From Parasponia andersonii (taxonomy: Eukaryota; Streptophyta; Magnoliopsida; Rosales; Cannabaceae), in contig JXTB01000006.1 of the NCBI GenBank assembly GCA_002914805.1, forward strand, positions 606,092-670,091: DNA of 64,000 bases, given 5' to 3'. A program made the translations under genes and the position numbers. Numbering within the stretch: position 1 is the first letter of the stretch; the number at the start of each line of letters is the position of its first letter. Under the pieces are notes generated by a model, which worked only from the letters and a program-made list of their open reading frames with translations, was not told the origin of the DNA and searched no databases. Positions 48,256 through 59,857 of the stretch are shown one piece after another.

Positions 48256-49894
48256 ACCCCATGAGCTCACATTCTCTCATCATGAACTAGAGTAACTCAT
48301 ACTATGTGTACTAAGTACTCTCTGCCTTATACCTATCCTAAGAAACTGGAAGGACACCTATGTGTCTATGCCTATTAAACCGAAGAAGCAACTGAATGCC
48401 TACATTTATCGAATCAGAGTAATCAGAGGACTAGACTCCATGCGGGTTTATGGGGCTTTCATCGAGGGTAGGGATACTAGCCATCCACTAAATATCGCGA
48501 TGCCTAAAATATGTCTAATGTGACAACCTCTGGTTTAGTATTTAACAATTCACAATAACCATGCATCAACAAATAATCAAATCATGATTTAAAAGTCTCA
48601 TTTAGCATTATTCCAAGATTTATTATAATATAGGCAGTACACCGTTGTTATACCCCATAATCACAATTTTAAAAATATGTATAAACGTCTACACAATTCA
48701 ATCCCAATATAATCCAAAATGTTTTCATAACTTATTAAACCATCACTTAAACCATGATTTTTCAAAAATCAATTCTAATGCAATTATAAATCAAATTAAG
48801 CATAAACCAGGTTTTTGAACCTCTACCTCAAAATCGTATTTATACCAAGCTAATGACACTCGAAAAATCTCTTGTTGGTCATTTGGGTATCAGGATGGTC
48901 ATTTCGGAATGTCGGTAAGCTCACTTTAAAAAATAATTTTTCCAACAGAGCCTCAGGTGGAGAAAAGGAGGTCACCACTAGATTCAAAGTACCTAAAAAT
49001 AGTATGTCAAACATATAATTTGTCAAAATTAGGGCTAGGAGTGGGACTCATCCCTTAGCATACAAAACGACACTATTCACGAGCTATCAAATTTCAATTT
49101 TTGTGCCATTTTGAAATATAGTGATATTTAATATCAAATTCATTTTTCCACCTCATTCAGTCTAAATTCGAAGTCAGAATTCAGTTTCGAGGTCTGGAGC
49201 ATAAAATAAGCTTAAAAATCTGAAAGTTACAAAAATACAACTTTTTGGAAATATTTAGAAAACAATCCTCTTCTTCTATTTGAAAATTACTACATTTCCG
49301 AATATCATTTTTACTTCTATTAACTATAATTATTTATATTTTTAATCATCTTTCATCTAATGTAATTACCTCAGTTAAGTAATTACCTAATGAAAAAATT
49401 ATAAAAATATCATTTTTTACAAATCTTGGTAAAACGGACAAAATAATGAAAATCTCATCGACGGTGAGTTAACGGCCAAAAGTAGTCGAAAAATAATGAT
49501 AACGACGAGATAAGTCCAACGGTATCAATAGAATCGCAAAAGGATATCCAACGGAGTTCCGACGAGCAAAAAACCAATCAGATGACGTTAAATTTGGAGG
49601 AGCCAATCTCGGCACTGAAGCTCAAAACACAGTAGCGACAGTAAGCAGAGCTTCATGTTGGCTAGCGGCACGGTATGGTGATAGCTAAACAGTTGTCGAG
49701 AGGGTAGTTTGAGTAGTTCTGTGACCTATGCGAAAAAGAAGAAAATTTTCAAGGTTTTAAAGGCAATTTATGAAATTGTAGATCTAAATTTAATATTTTA
49801 GAAATTTTAATTAAATAATCTAGAAAATCAAATTTACCAAATTGCCATTGGTCCTGAATTTACTCTTTTACTCTTAAAAAATGAGATTTTTACA
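48256..49894 (-). mobile_element. Truncated LTR of the same large-LTR family
   Basis: The right edge ends AGATTTTTACA at 49894, an LTR start on the minus strand. The body shares blocks with 9958-12521 and 27685-30600 (gagctcacattctctcatc, gggtttatggggctttcatcg, tttttgaacctctacctc, ccaacagagcctcag). The LTR-end half is missing at the left, where it joins the altered end of the 45977 LTR through a repeated gagagtaatgtgtatatata phrase. No polypurine tract lies to its right. Confidence 0.7.
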
Positions 49895-50242
49895 CATAAT
49901 CCAATCAGGATAGAACTAGAGCTTTTTATAAGGGATCACCCTTCGATCATTTGAATTATCCTCTGCATTGACAATTGGCTCTTTAGACAAATACTCTAAT
50001 GATTCTTTTGCAGAAATCAATCTTTGATAATATAAAATATTTAATATTTGGACCTTGGAAGTTTCAAATATATAAGAGTAATATATGAAATTACATAAAA
50101 TTAGAGAAAACGGACAAAATTCGTAAAATTTAGAATCAAATGGGACAAGACGCCTATAAATCTAGATTTATGGTATTAGTTGCCTTCATGAGAATGACCA
50201 TTGAATACCATAACAAAAAAAGAAAACAAATAAGAGGTCCTG
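49895..50242. other. Short AT-rich spacer between LTR fragment and CACTA end
   Basis: No feature recognised in about 350 bp. Confidence 0.5.
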
Positions 50243-52506
50243 CACTACTATAAAATACCCTTTTAAACGACGGATTTAATCTGTAATCTAATGGTAGAGA
50301 TGACGCCTTTTAAACTGTCATCTATGTTAGTGTCGTCTTTACTTCAATACGAAAAGATGAAGATTGTAACCATCGCATAAAACATGAAATTTGGAAAGGA
50401 AAAAGGCGTTTTTGAGGTTGTAGATAACGGTTTTTATCAGGAACCGTCGTCTATAAAAAAGACGTCAACAACTATAGATCACAATTTTTAGATGTTTTTT
50501 TGAAAAAATATTTTGCAATATTTTCAATTTTTCCATTGGTTACCAATATCTGTGGTTCAAATTAAATGGTAATAAACCTTGCAATATTTTTCAAAGCACA
50601 TCCATAATATAATATCCAATTCAAATCATCAAAAAATTCAAATTTTTAGGTACTAATTAACTACTAAATCCTAACAAATTAAAAATGTGGAAGTTAAACT
50701 AATTTGTGGTCGAACCTGAATAACAACGAGCTGCCTACATACCTATTAAAAGGATCAAGTTATTTCGTAATTCATTCATATTTTTAAAAAAAAAAGAAAG
50801 TATATGGAGATTAAAAGTTTCAATATAAAATCAAAAAATGTATAGAATGTAAGGATTAATTTTCAAAATATTATTATCTTCAATGCCACTTCAATATTGG
50901 GAGAAGTTGGACATCTATTTATTCCGTACTTCATCTATTTCCGTTCTTGTATACTCTGTAATTTGACCAAACTATATTTGAATAAAACAAAATAAAATTA
51001 ATTCATAGTCATTTCTAGATATAATTTGCATTAATATAAATAGACTTACATCAATTAGAATCTCGTCTCACTTATAGTCCATTATGTCCTACATATATCT
51101 TAAAACATAAAAAAAAACCACATTCGATGTTCCCGAGTTACTTGGTTGTTTGCTATACAAATTAGATAAAAATTAGTTTATAATACTACTAAACTTTCAA
51201 TATATTTAAAAGTTGTTATCTTTATAGTAGCCCATTTTGTTTGCATGTTACATTATTTTACAACTCCAAGCCTTCTTAATTTCTATTTGTGCAATAATGA
51301 AGTGACTAATTTACAGATGCTCTTATAAATAGGTCATCGAAGGGGTCAATCCACTATATTTCGTCACCCTAAGGATTGATGATTGCTTACATCCAATGTT
51401 TCCTAGGATTTCTAAATTCTAATAACAAAAGTATATTATAAAATATTACGCGTCATAATATCGCAAAAAAGCTAGTTGTCCACGCTTATAATTCTTCAAA
51501 GCAAGAATTATATAGCCTTTTTTTTTACCCTTTTATTTTTTTCTCCCATCCCATCCCGGGGACTAAAGAAACTTGGACAAATAAAACCCTAAATTTGATT
51601 GAAATATTTACTCATGGACAAATACCTAAAATATAAAGAAAAGACTATCTATTATCACTAATTTCTAAAGGAGTAATAATTTGCAAGTAAAATGATAATT
51701 TTCAACTAATTTTATGTAGAACTCAATACAAGGCACACTCAATTCGACTATAACCACTATATAACTGATGTATTCACTATCTAAATAGTTCTTGTGATCA
51801 CTACCAATAATTTTTGGAAATAAAAAAAAAATTTAATAGTATCATCGGTCCTCATACGTTGGGTGGCATAATTCTAAATTGTGTGAAGATACAATGACAA
51901 ATTCTCAACTACCACGTCAGGTTTTTGTTGTTTTTGATTCAAAGAGTTTAATAGACTTTTGCTATTCCCTAAAGATAGTTCCTTTCCTTTTTCTTTCATG
52001 TTTTTTTTATAGGATCCTATAAAACAAATTAATAAGATTCAATTAGTTAAAATATACTAAGAAAATCTTATTTAGTATATATCACCAATACATCATACAT
52101 ACTTCTTTCCCAAATATTACTAAATGTTCTAACCATACAACATATACACCTAGAGCATCAAAACTGTCTTTATTTCTTCCGTTTGGATTGGTATGTTAAC
52201 CTCAAGCTGAATAACTACAGTTACTGAAACTTTTAAATTGTCATCTTCAAGAGGACGACCATAAATAACATGTCCAAAATTCTTGTATACTAAACCCTTA
52301 GTAACTACATTTTTCACATAGTTCATAACTAACATATAAACAATACCCTAAAAGACTAAGATTCTTCATTTAGCATTAAAAATATTTAAGCTCAAAAGAC
52401 ATAATAAATAATATACCTGTATAAGCCTTATCACGTTCGTAAATAATATATATATCTATTCTTCTTCCTCTCTTATTAAACTTAAGTTATCGTATATTTG
52501 ATCATC

Positions 52507-53217
52507 TCACTCATCAAAGTCCTCGACAGAAGGCAATATCCTACTAAAAGATATAACTTCAAGCCCTTGATTCTCTAAATTATTAGATTCTTCATCAAAC
52601 ACATGCGCTTTTATTGATAAAACTATCGACCAATTTGAATCACTAGGGTCGGTAATATAAAACACTTGCTTAGCTTATGAAACCAATATAAAAGGTTCAT
52701 CTTTATAGCCTTGATGTCTAAAGTCAACTAGTATGAATCCATGATCATCAATTTTGATGGCAGATTTATCTACCTACTTGCATTTGAATAGAGGTACTTA
52801 AATTTCACAATAATCTACTACCCATATTTCTTTAATAATCCTATAATAGTGCATATTCCCATAAACTGGATTTTTATTTTTTGCATTCAATACATGTATT
52901 GCTTTAGTGATAATATTAACACCACTATACTGAACAAGATGTTTCTCATCTCTTACATGAGTGTAAAAGCAAAAGTCATTTATAGCAAATAAAGTGTATG
53001 ACATCACTGTGAATAATAGACCGATTATTAACCATTTTAAATCATTTGGTATATTGTGGTCAGGTTTTTCCAGAAGATTGATAATGTAATCTTTGAACCG
53101 AGTAACAAAGTTCCAGTTGTGCTCATCCTGAATCTACTTTTTTGTTTTTCTCTAGTTCTTTTGTCTTATGTAATTCATATGCTCTTTGACGTAATCTTCA
53201 ATAATTTTCGAATTATG

Positions 53218-53254
<37 letters not shown>

Positions 53255-55811
53255 TGTGCTTGTTTCTATAATGTCTCATTCATATCAATTGGAATTTTGT
53301 TTTTCTCTAGTTCTTTTGTCTTATGTAATTCATATGCTCTTTGACGTAATCTTCAATAATTTTCGAATTATGCAATATATATATATATATATATATATAG
53401 ATGTGCTTGTTTCTCTAATGTCTCATTCATATCAATTGGAATGCTCGAGGATAACCCTTTACCTTCCAAATTGGACGAATATTTATCTTTTGGTATTCCA
53501 ATACTTTGAGCATTGACTATGTACTCCAAGTAAAACTCAATTGCTTCTTCTGTAATATATCCTTCCATTATACAACCCTCTGGCCTATTTCAATTTTTCA
53601 CAAGATCTTTCAATATCTTCATGTATCTCTCAAAAAGATACATATATCTTAAGAATACTAGGTCACATAATTTCACTTCTTGAACCAAATATATAACAAG
53701 ATGATCATTATGTCAAAAAAATGAAGGTGGAAAAAACTTTTCTAAGAGACACAATATATGTATGATATCTAATTGCAATGTGTCCAATATCTTCAGGTCC
53801 ACTACTTTCGAGCAATCAGAATTGAAAAGGAAATACAATTTGGTAACTACTAATCTAACTTCCTTTTCATTGACCAATACTCCAGAAAGCAATTGGCAAA
53901 AATTGTTGTATTAAAATATGACAATCATATGATTTCATGCCAAAAAGTTGTAAATCTTTCGTAGACACAAGACTTCTTATAGTAGAAGAATACCCATTAG
54001 ATACTTTAATGCCGACAAGTTATTCATAAAAAGCTATTTTTTCTTTCCTTGAAATGTGTACTTTGCTAGTGGTAAAAGAGTGTGATTCTTTTCTTTTCAG
54101 GAGCCAATTGTTTTCTAATTTTTAACTCAACAAGGTCTAAACGAACCTTGATGCCATCTTTAGTTTTACCCGGAATATATAGGCATATTCCAACTATGGC
54201 ATTGCATACATTTTCTTTAATATGCATCACATCAAGGTTGTGCAGTACGAATAAAGTCTTCCAATATGGGAGCTCAAAAAAGATTGATTTCTTCTTCCAA
54301 GGTCCACTTATTATATCATTCCTATATTTTTTTCAAAACTTATACTCAAATCCTTCATCTTTTAGTATACTTGTTCACCATTAAGTGCACGTAAGGCCTT
54401 TCTATTTTCTACCTCTCCATTAAATGCTTTCTTTTGCTTGTGATATCAATGATTTTTAGGTAAAAATCTCCTACTACCTAAAGGTGAACTTTCCTCCATT
54501 TCTTAATCTTATAGAATATGTGTCTTCATCACAAATTGGGTAACCCTTCTTAGATTTTACAAAGTAACCTAACACATTTCCATAAGCAGAAAAGTCAGTA
54601 ATTGCCCACAATAACATTGCTCGAAATGTAAAATTTTCTTTTCAAAATACATCCTCAACTTAAATCCTGGTTTCCTATAATAGTTTCAAGTCATCGTTCA
54701 AAGGTGTCAAGTATACATTAATGTCATTACCCAATTGTTTGGGTCCTGAAATTAACAATGTCAACATAAGAAATCTTCGCTTCATGTTTAGCCATGGAGG
54801 AAGATTATAAATCGCGAACACCATTGGCTAAGTACTATATCTACTACTAAAGTTACTGTGTGAATTGATACCATCAGTTCAAAGACCAAGACGGAGATTT
54901 CTTATTTCAGCACTAAACACGGGATTTTACATATCAAATGTCTTCCATTGCGAAGAATCAGCAAGATGACGAAGTTTATTATCATATACTATTCTGTTTA
55001 TGTGCCAAGTCAAATTCTGTGCACATTTTTTATTTTTAAACATCTCTTGAATCGTAGTATCAATGGTATATATCACAATACTTTCTTAGGAACTCATTTT
55101 CTCTCTTTAGATGGCTCTTTACCTTTCTTCCACCCTGGGTGCGAACATTTAGGACAAATATCTAATATTGCATTCCCTTTAGAATAATGAATGCAATCAT
55201 TAGGGCATTCATGTATTTTCTCATACTCTATTTCTAGCAATGACAGTATATTTCTAGCCTTATATATAGATATAGGAAGCTTGTTATCAACTGGAAGCAT
55301 ATCTTTAATTAGTTCCAAAAGGAATGTGAGACTAGTGTCACTCCACCTACCTCCTGTCTTCAAATTCCATAAACGCACAAAGGTGGATAATTTAGTGAAT
55401 TTAGTATATCCCTCATACAATGATGTCTGAGCATCACATAACAAATCCTAAAATTTTGTAGGATGATCCACAATTCTATCCTCTGCATCATTTACCATGT
55501 TAACCACTTTATCTTCATCATGTTTATTTCTTTCATATTCTCTTCAAAATCTAAATAAACTCTCTTCTAATGAAAGTAATATGTCTTTCTCATGCCATAT
55601 CCACCTTATATAACTTTTATAAATCGTGTTAAAAAAAAAAACGTTCTCTTACATTAACCACGAAACATTTCTTAGTATTACCACAACTAACACAAGGACA
55701 TAATATGACATTTGGTTCATCCGCATGATCCATGGCAAATCAAATAAAGTTTTCAACTCTATTTTTACATTCATTAGTAGTTCTCCTTTCCGTCATCTAG
55801 TCTCTATCCAT
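52507..55811 (-). pseudogene. TNP2-type CACTA transposase, broken
   Basis: TNP2 is the transposase that mobilises CACTA elements. From an ATG at 55809-55811 the frame reads a transposase-associated domain (CPCVSCGN, IRWIWHEKD, near 55700-55580), then SLYEGYTKFTKLSTFVRLWN (near 55430) and ECPNDCIHYSKG (near 55200), the TNP2 core (FAIYNLPPWLNMKRRFLML near 54800; WAITDFSAYGNVLGYFVKS; GPWKKKSIFFELPYWKTLF near 54280; HNLDVMHIKENVCNAIVG near 54220), a DUF4218-like part (FLRYMYLFERYMKILKDL near 53640; PEGCIMEGYITEEAIEF near 53560), and a DUF4216-like part (YGNMHYYRIIKEIWVVDY near 52820; KDEPFILVS near 52700). The terminal TGA is at 52507-52509. Many stops and some frame changes make it nonfunctional. 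A roughly 150-bp duplication lies inside it. Confidence 0.88.
53140..53441. repeat. About 150-bp tandem duplication with (TA)n, inside the TNP2 relic
   Basis: Two copies start at 53140 and 53295 (offset 155 bp) and share tttttctctagttcttttgt, gcaatatatata and atgtgcttgtttct. They differ mainly in TA-run length, so the duplication is recent relative to the decay of the gene. Confidence 0.9.
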
Positions 55812-55987
55812 CACTATATTCTATAATATGGAAATCGAAAAAAAATATCATAAAGCATAAACTTTAAACTTAATACCAATACTACTAATTTTACTATGTA
55901 CTTTATTTACATATAATTTTACTAATTTTACCTATAAAGATTTACAAGTCAATTACATTTAAAAAATATAATTTCATTACTATATAA

Positions 55988-56690
55988 TACCAAGCCTACT
56001 AAAATTACTATGTAGTTTACATTCCTTTAAGCTATAGTTTCAATATTATAATAAGATATTAAGTTTTAGTTCTAGCATTTACATAGAAATAATTATTTTT
56101 TATATATAGAATATAATTTCATAATTTTTCCTTAAACATATACAAATATAGTGATTTTACTCTACTAATAATGTCTTAGTCATTTTATCGAACACGTAGC
56201 ATAATGACATTCCATATCAATTGGATACAAAAAAAACTAAATTTATTAGCAAACCCAACAAAATATATTGACAATCTTCCTCAAACTTAAGCTTCAAATG
56301 ACAAAGCTAAACGTATACATATAACATAAGTTTCAAAAGACCAAGCCTACTAAAATCATATTATGTACTTTACATTGGTATAAGCTTTAATTTCAAAAAC
56401 TAATAAGCTATAAATTTTAATTCTAGCACTTACATAAGAAGCTTTAAATTTCAATCACATTTAGAGAATAAAATTCCATACCATATTAAGTTTTAAATGT
56501 CAAAAAAAGTGATTTTACTCTACTAATAGTTTCTTAGTCATTTTATTAAACACATAGCATGCATAAGCTTCAAATGACCATTTTATATCAATTGGATACA
56601 TAAAACCTAAGTTTATGATCAAACCCAATCACAATATAATATTATTTACAATTATCAAAGTATTACTAGAATTATTACCTATTTTCTCAA
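55988..56690. repeat. About 352-bp direct duplication upstream of TNP2
   Basis: Both copies hold accaagcctactaaaat, ttctagcatttacata or ttctagcacttacata, tactctactaata and atatcaattggataca in order, at a spacing of about 350-360 bp. A weaker third partial copy may precede it near 55880. Confidence 0.75.
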
Positions 56691-56823
56691 AGACTTTCAC
56701 TCAGGTAGAAGTTGTTATAGTTTTTTAAAAAAAATCTAATATTAGAGTTTGTGACTCGAATTCTGTTTGTCCCAACTTGAAAATTTTACAGTACGATATA
56801 TATATGGCGTTTTTTTGTAATTG

Positions 56824-57725
56824 GAAGAATTATTTTATATCTGTGGAGAAAAATTGAGCTAATAGGCTCGATCCCGAAACCCACCACTAATCTCATTGGA
56901 GGACAGGGGCAAAGCTCTTACAATATAGACTTATTTTATTGGGCTGATTTTTTAATACAATTTTCATCCATACACGTATGTATTTTAAGATTTCAGGATT
57001 TATATATATTTCAACTTAGTCGTGTAATATTATAACTTTTAACATCTTCCCTACAACAAATTTGGTCTTTTATAGCACGTAAGCATAGCATTCACAAAAA
57101 AAAAAAAAAAATCATTACCATTTTTTCCCATCTTTAAAAACATTAAATGAGAACATGGAAACTTAACCAAAAAAGTGTATTTTTATGTCATTTCTCAATT
57201 CTATAAATTTGTATCAGTATTTTATTAAGTCAAATTTCTAATTCAAACATTTAAAAAAAAAAAGAGAGAGAGAGAGAAATCTTAAAACATTTCAGATCTA
57301 GGCGCCTAAAATTTGAAGCGAAAAATTTTGCCTCTAAAGTCTAAACCCAATATTCTTCAGATTTGAACACCAACCCATGCCCAAAGTCAATCCCCAAATC
57401 TAAAACCCTAGGTTGAAGAATCCCTAAGTCCCAAATCATCCATGGCTGCTGAATCTTGAGCGACGCCAAGCGCAGAGTCTGAGCTCACTCCTTGAGCAAG
57501 GCTAGACCGTATGAGACCTCTCCATCTCGCGAGATTCCGTGCTTGTGATTTCTTATACTCTCCTGATCCCATCTCAGCCCGATATTGTGAGATCCCGCTC
57601 ACTTGATCTTCCCCGGCTCCCCCTTGCTTTTCAACCACTCATCACTTGCCAGCGAACCCCAATGGTGGCTTGCAAAACCCAGAGTACCTAATGACTAGCT
57701 CAACCTCGCTTTTGATTTGGTATAT
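56824..57725. other. Spacer with a less AT-rich patch, no gene assigned
   Basis: The patch 57300-57700 contains phrases such as aaaccctaggttgaagaatc and a minus-strand ORF (57638-57408), but neither strand gives a protein I recognise. It could be an old exon or leader interrupted by the LTR insertion at 57726. Confidence 0.35.
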
Positions 57726-59857
57726 TGTCATAACCCAAAACCTAGGCCAGTGGTAGAAGGAGAATTTCATAAAAATAGGAAATTCCTTGATTTATTTGAA
57801 AAGTATTAAAAGTTCTAGTTTTTATAAAAATGGTCCATTTAAATAAAATAATCAGAATTCCATCCCGTGAACCACTCCTACAGTTCGTATACACCATTAA
57901 ACATAGACTAAATAATAATTAAAAATCATGAAGTCACATAAAAGCCCAAGCATCACCATCATCCACAACAAAAGTCAAATACCAGAATGGCATACATAAG
58001 TTCGCAGACAAAATAGAAAGCATTAATCTTGGTTCAATGCTAATAAAAAATCCAAATAGTCCAAAGACTACGACAATAAACTCCTAGCATTACTAAGAGA
58101 GGAACTACAATTCAGATGACCTCTTACTCCTCTTGATCACCAAGATCGCACTGGACACCACCTGAGGAAGAAGGTAGGGGGTGAGCATAAAATGCCCAGT
58201 AGGAAAATAATTACCTCGATCGAAAACATTTTAGTGATGGGGAATTCCTGCATAGTTAGTTTAGTCCAAAACATACATATATATATAATCAAAACTGGAA
58301 ATCCATATATATATAAAAAGCAGTGTAATCAAAACTATTCAATTCATAGGCACATGACACAAATCAACCCATACCCATGAGCTCTCATCCTCTCATCTAT
58401 GGAAACCCAGGATGATGGCACTAAGTATGCCTAACAGCCTGCCTGATACCTAAGCTCATACCCAGAGGAGACACTCGTGTGTCGTCTACTAAACCTGGAG
58501 GGGCAACCGAATTACCTACACCTGCCAAATGTGGAGGTAATCAGAAGTAACAAAACCCCGCGCGAGTTTACGAACTTTCACCGACGGTGGGGCATGTAGT
58601 GCCATACTATAGACCCACAGTGCTCATGTATGATCCTCTGACACGTACAATACAGAAGTGAAGTGTGAAAATAATCATACTCTAGTTTTTCAGTAAAATC
58701 AGCATACTAGGTTTTTATAAAAAAAACGGGCAGCATAACAACCCTATTTTTAATATACCCAAAATAACCTGGACTCAAAAAATTCCCAAAGCAATACAGT
58801 ATATATCTCATACAACCAATTCCCATCACAGATATTTAAATAGTCTTAAAATCATAATTATTCTTATATGTTGCAGAAAGTAAGTTTTATACGAAACGAT
58901 ATAAAACAGAGGTAATTGAGTCCCTACCTCGCTCGAATAGTAATACCATGCTATCGAATCCTCATGGTGTCATTGACGATCGCTCGGAGGGTTGAGAATT
59001 AATTCTAAGCATTCGATCGTCCTCTTGCGAAAAACCAACTTCTCACTGGAGCTTCAATTCCATAAACGAACCTCTTCGCTGAATTCCTCGCACCCAAAAT
59101 AGCTAGGTTAGATATATAACTTGTCTAATTCGGGTCCGGGCCCACATCGGGCCGGTGGCACATAAAATGAGGCAAAATCTCGACCGCCTGATCTCGATTT
59201 TTGTGCCAATCACCAAACCACACAATATATATATCAAATTTCTCCATTTTCCAAGTACATTCCAAAAATGACAACAAAAATATAATCCAACGGCCAGATC
59301 AAAAAGACAAACTTAAACTCAAAATATCCAAAAATGGCAACTTTTAATCCGGGTAAAATGAGGTTGAGATATATATACCTTGATGATTCTTGAGACGAGA
59401 AGAATCTAACAGGACCGGTTGGAGGTCGAATGGTGGCCGGAATCGTCGCCGCTGACGAGAAAATCGATTCAGCCTCTATGGAGATTTCCGGCGATGCAGA
59501 CATCGGCGGCGGCTGGCGAGCAGCGGCGGAGCTTCGGCGCGGCCTGACGAGTCGACGCCGGTCAGTGGCGTGGGCGGACGGTGGCTGGCGGTGGCTCGGC
59601 GACATCTGAGAAATTGGGAAAGAAGAGAGAGAAGAGAAAACAAAAGGACAGGGCACGTGGCCCTGTCTTATAGGGCTGTGCAATTTTTCAAAAATTACAC
59701 ATAAATTTTCAAATTTTAAATCTCTATCAATCTAGTCCTCCTAAAATTTGCAATTTAGTTCCTATGCACAAAATTTTTACAAATTAATCCGCACAATATT
59801 ATATCTGGAAAATTGATAAATTATCCAAATTACTCTCGAAAATTCCGGGTTTTTACA
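57726..59857 (-). mobile_element. Solo LTR, minus strand, large-LTR family
   Basis: The ends are TGTCATAACCC at 57726 and CCGGGTTTTTACA at 59857, and TATAT lies directly outside both (57721-57725 and 59858-59862), a 5-bp target duplication. The body matches the 40008 and 45977 LTRs block for block (gtgagcataaaatgcccagt, ccctacctcgctcgaatag, atcgctcggaggg, ccaacggccagatcaaaaag). A GC-rich island (about 59395-59665) begins after a CT-rich tract close to the LTR start; the 149-codon ORF 59683-59234 spans it and is taken as noncoding leader. Its GC content and intact ends suggest it is the youngest copy here. Confidence 0.85.

Larger units (their letters stand above)
50243..56823 (-). mobile_element. 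CACTA (En/Spm) transposon carrying a decayed TNP2 transposase
   Basis: The left edge reads CACTACTATAAAATACCC at 50243, followed within 220 bp by repeated gacgacgg-, accgtcgtct- and gacgtc-type words, the subterminal motifs expected of CACTA. The TNP2 pseudogene (52507-55811) runs leftward toward this end. Upstream of it, 352-bp direct repeats lie where the other subterminal region should be. The right terminus is unresolved; GTTTTTTTGTAATTG near 56823 could be a worn version of the complementary end. No 3-bp target duplication was confirmed. Confidence 0.65.

Noticed and set aside
54082..54384. 100-codon plus-strand ORF as a gene
   Set aside because: It is antisense to the conserved TNP2 core (LPYWKTLF and HNLDVMH blocks) and has no motif of its own.
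57408..57638. 76-codon minus ORF as a gene exon
   Set aside because: No recognisable motif and the opposite strand looks equally plausible as leader sequence; evidence too thin.
59234..59683. 149-codon Ser/Pro-rich minus ORF as a host gene
   Set aside because: It lies wholly inside an LTR with exact ends, and the equivalent part of other LTR copies is not conserved as protein.
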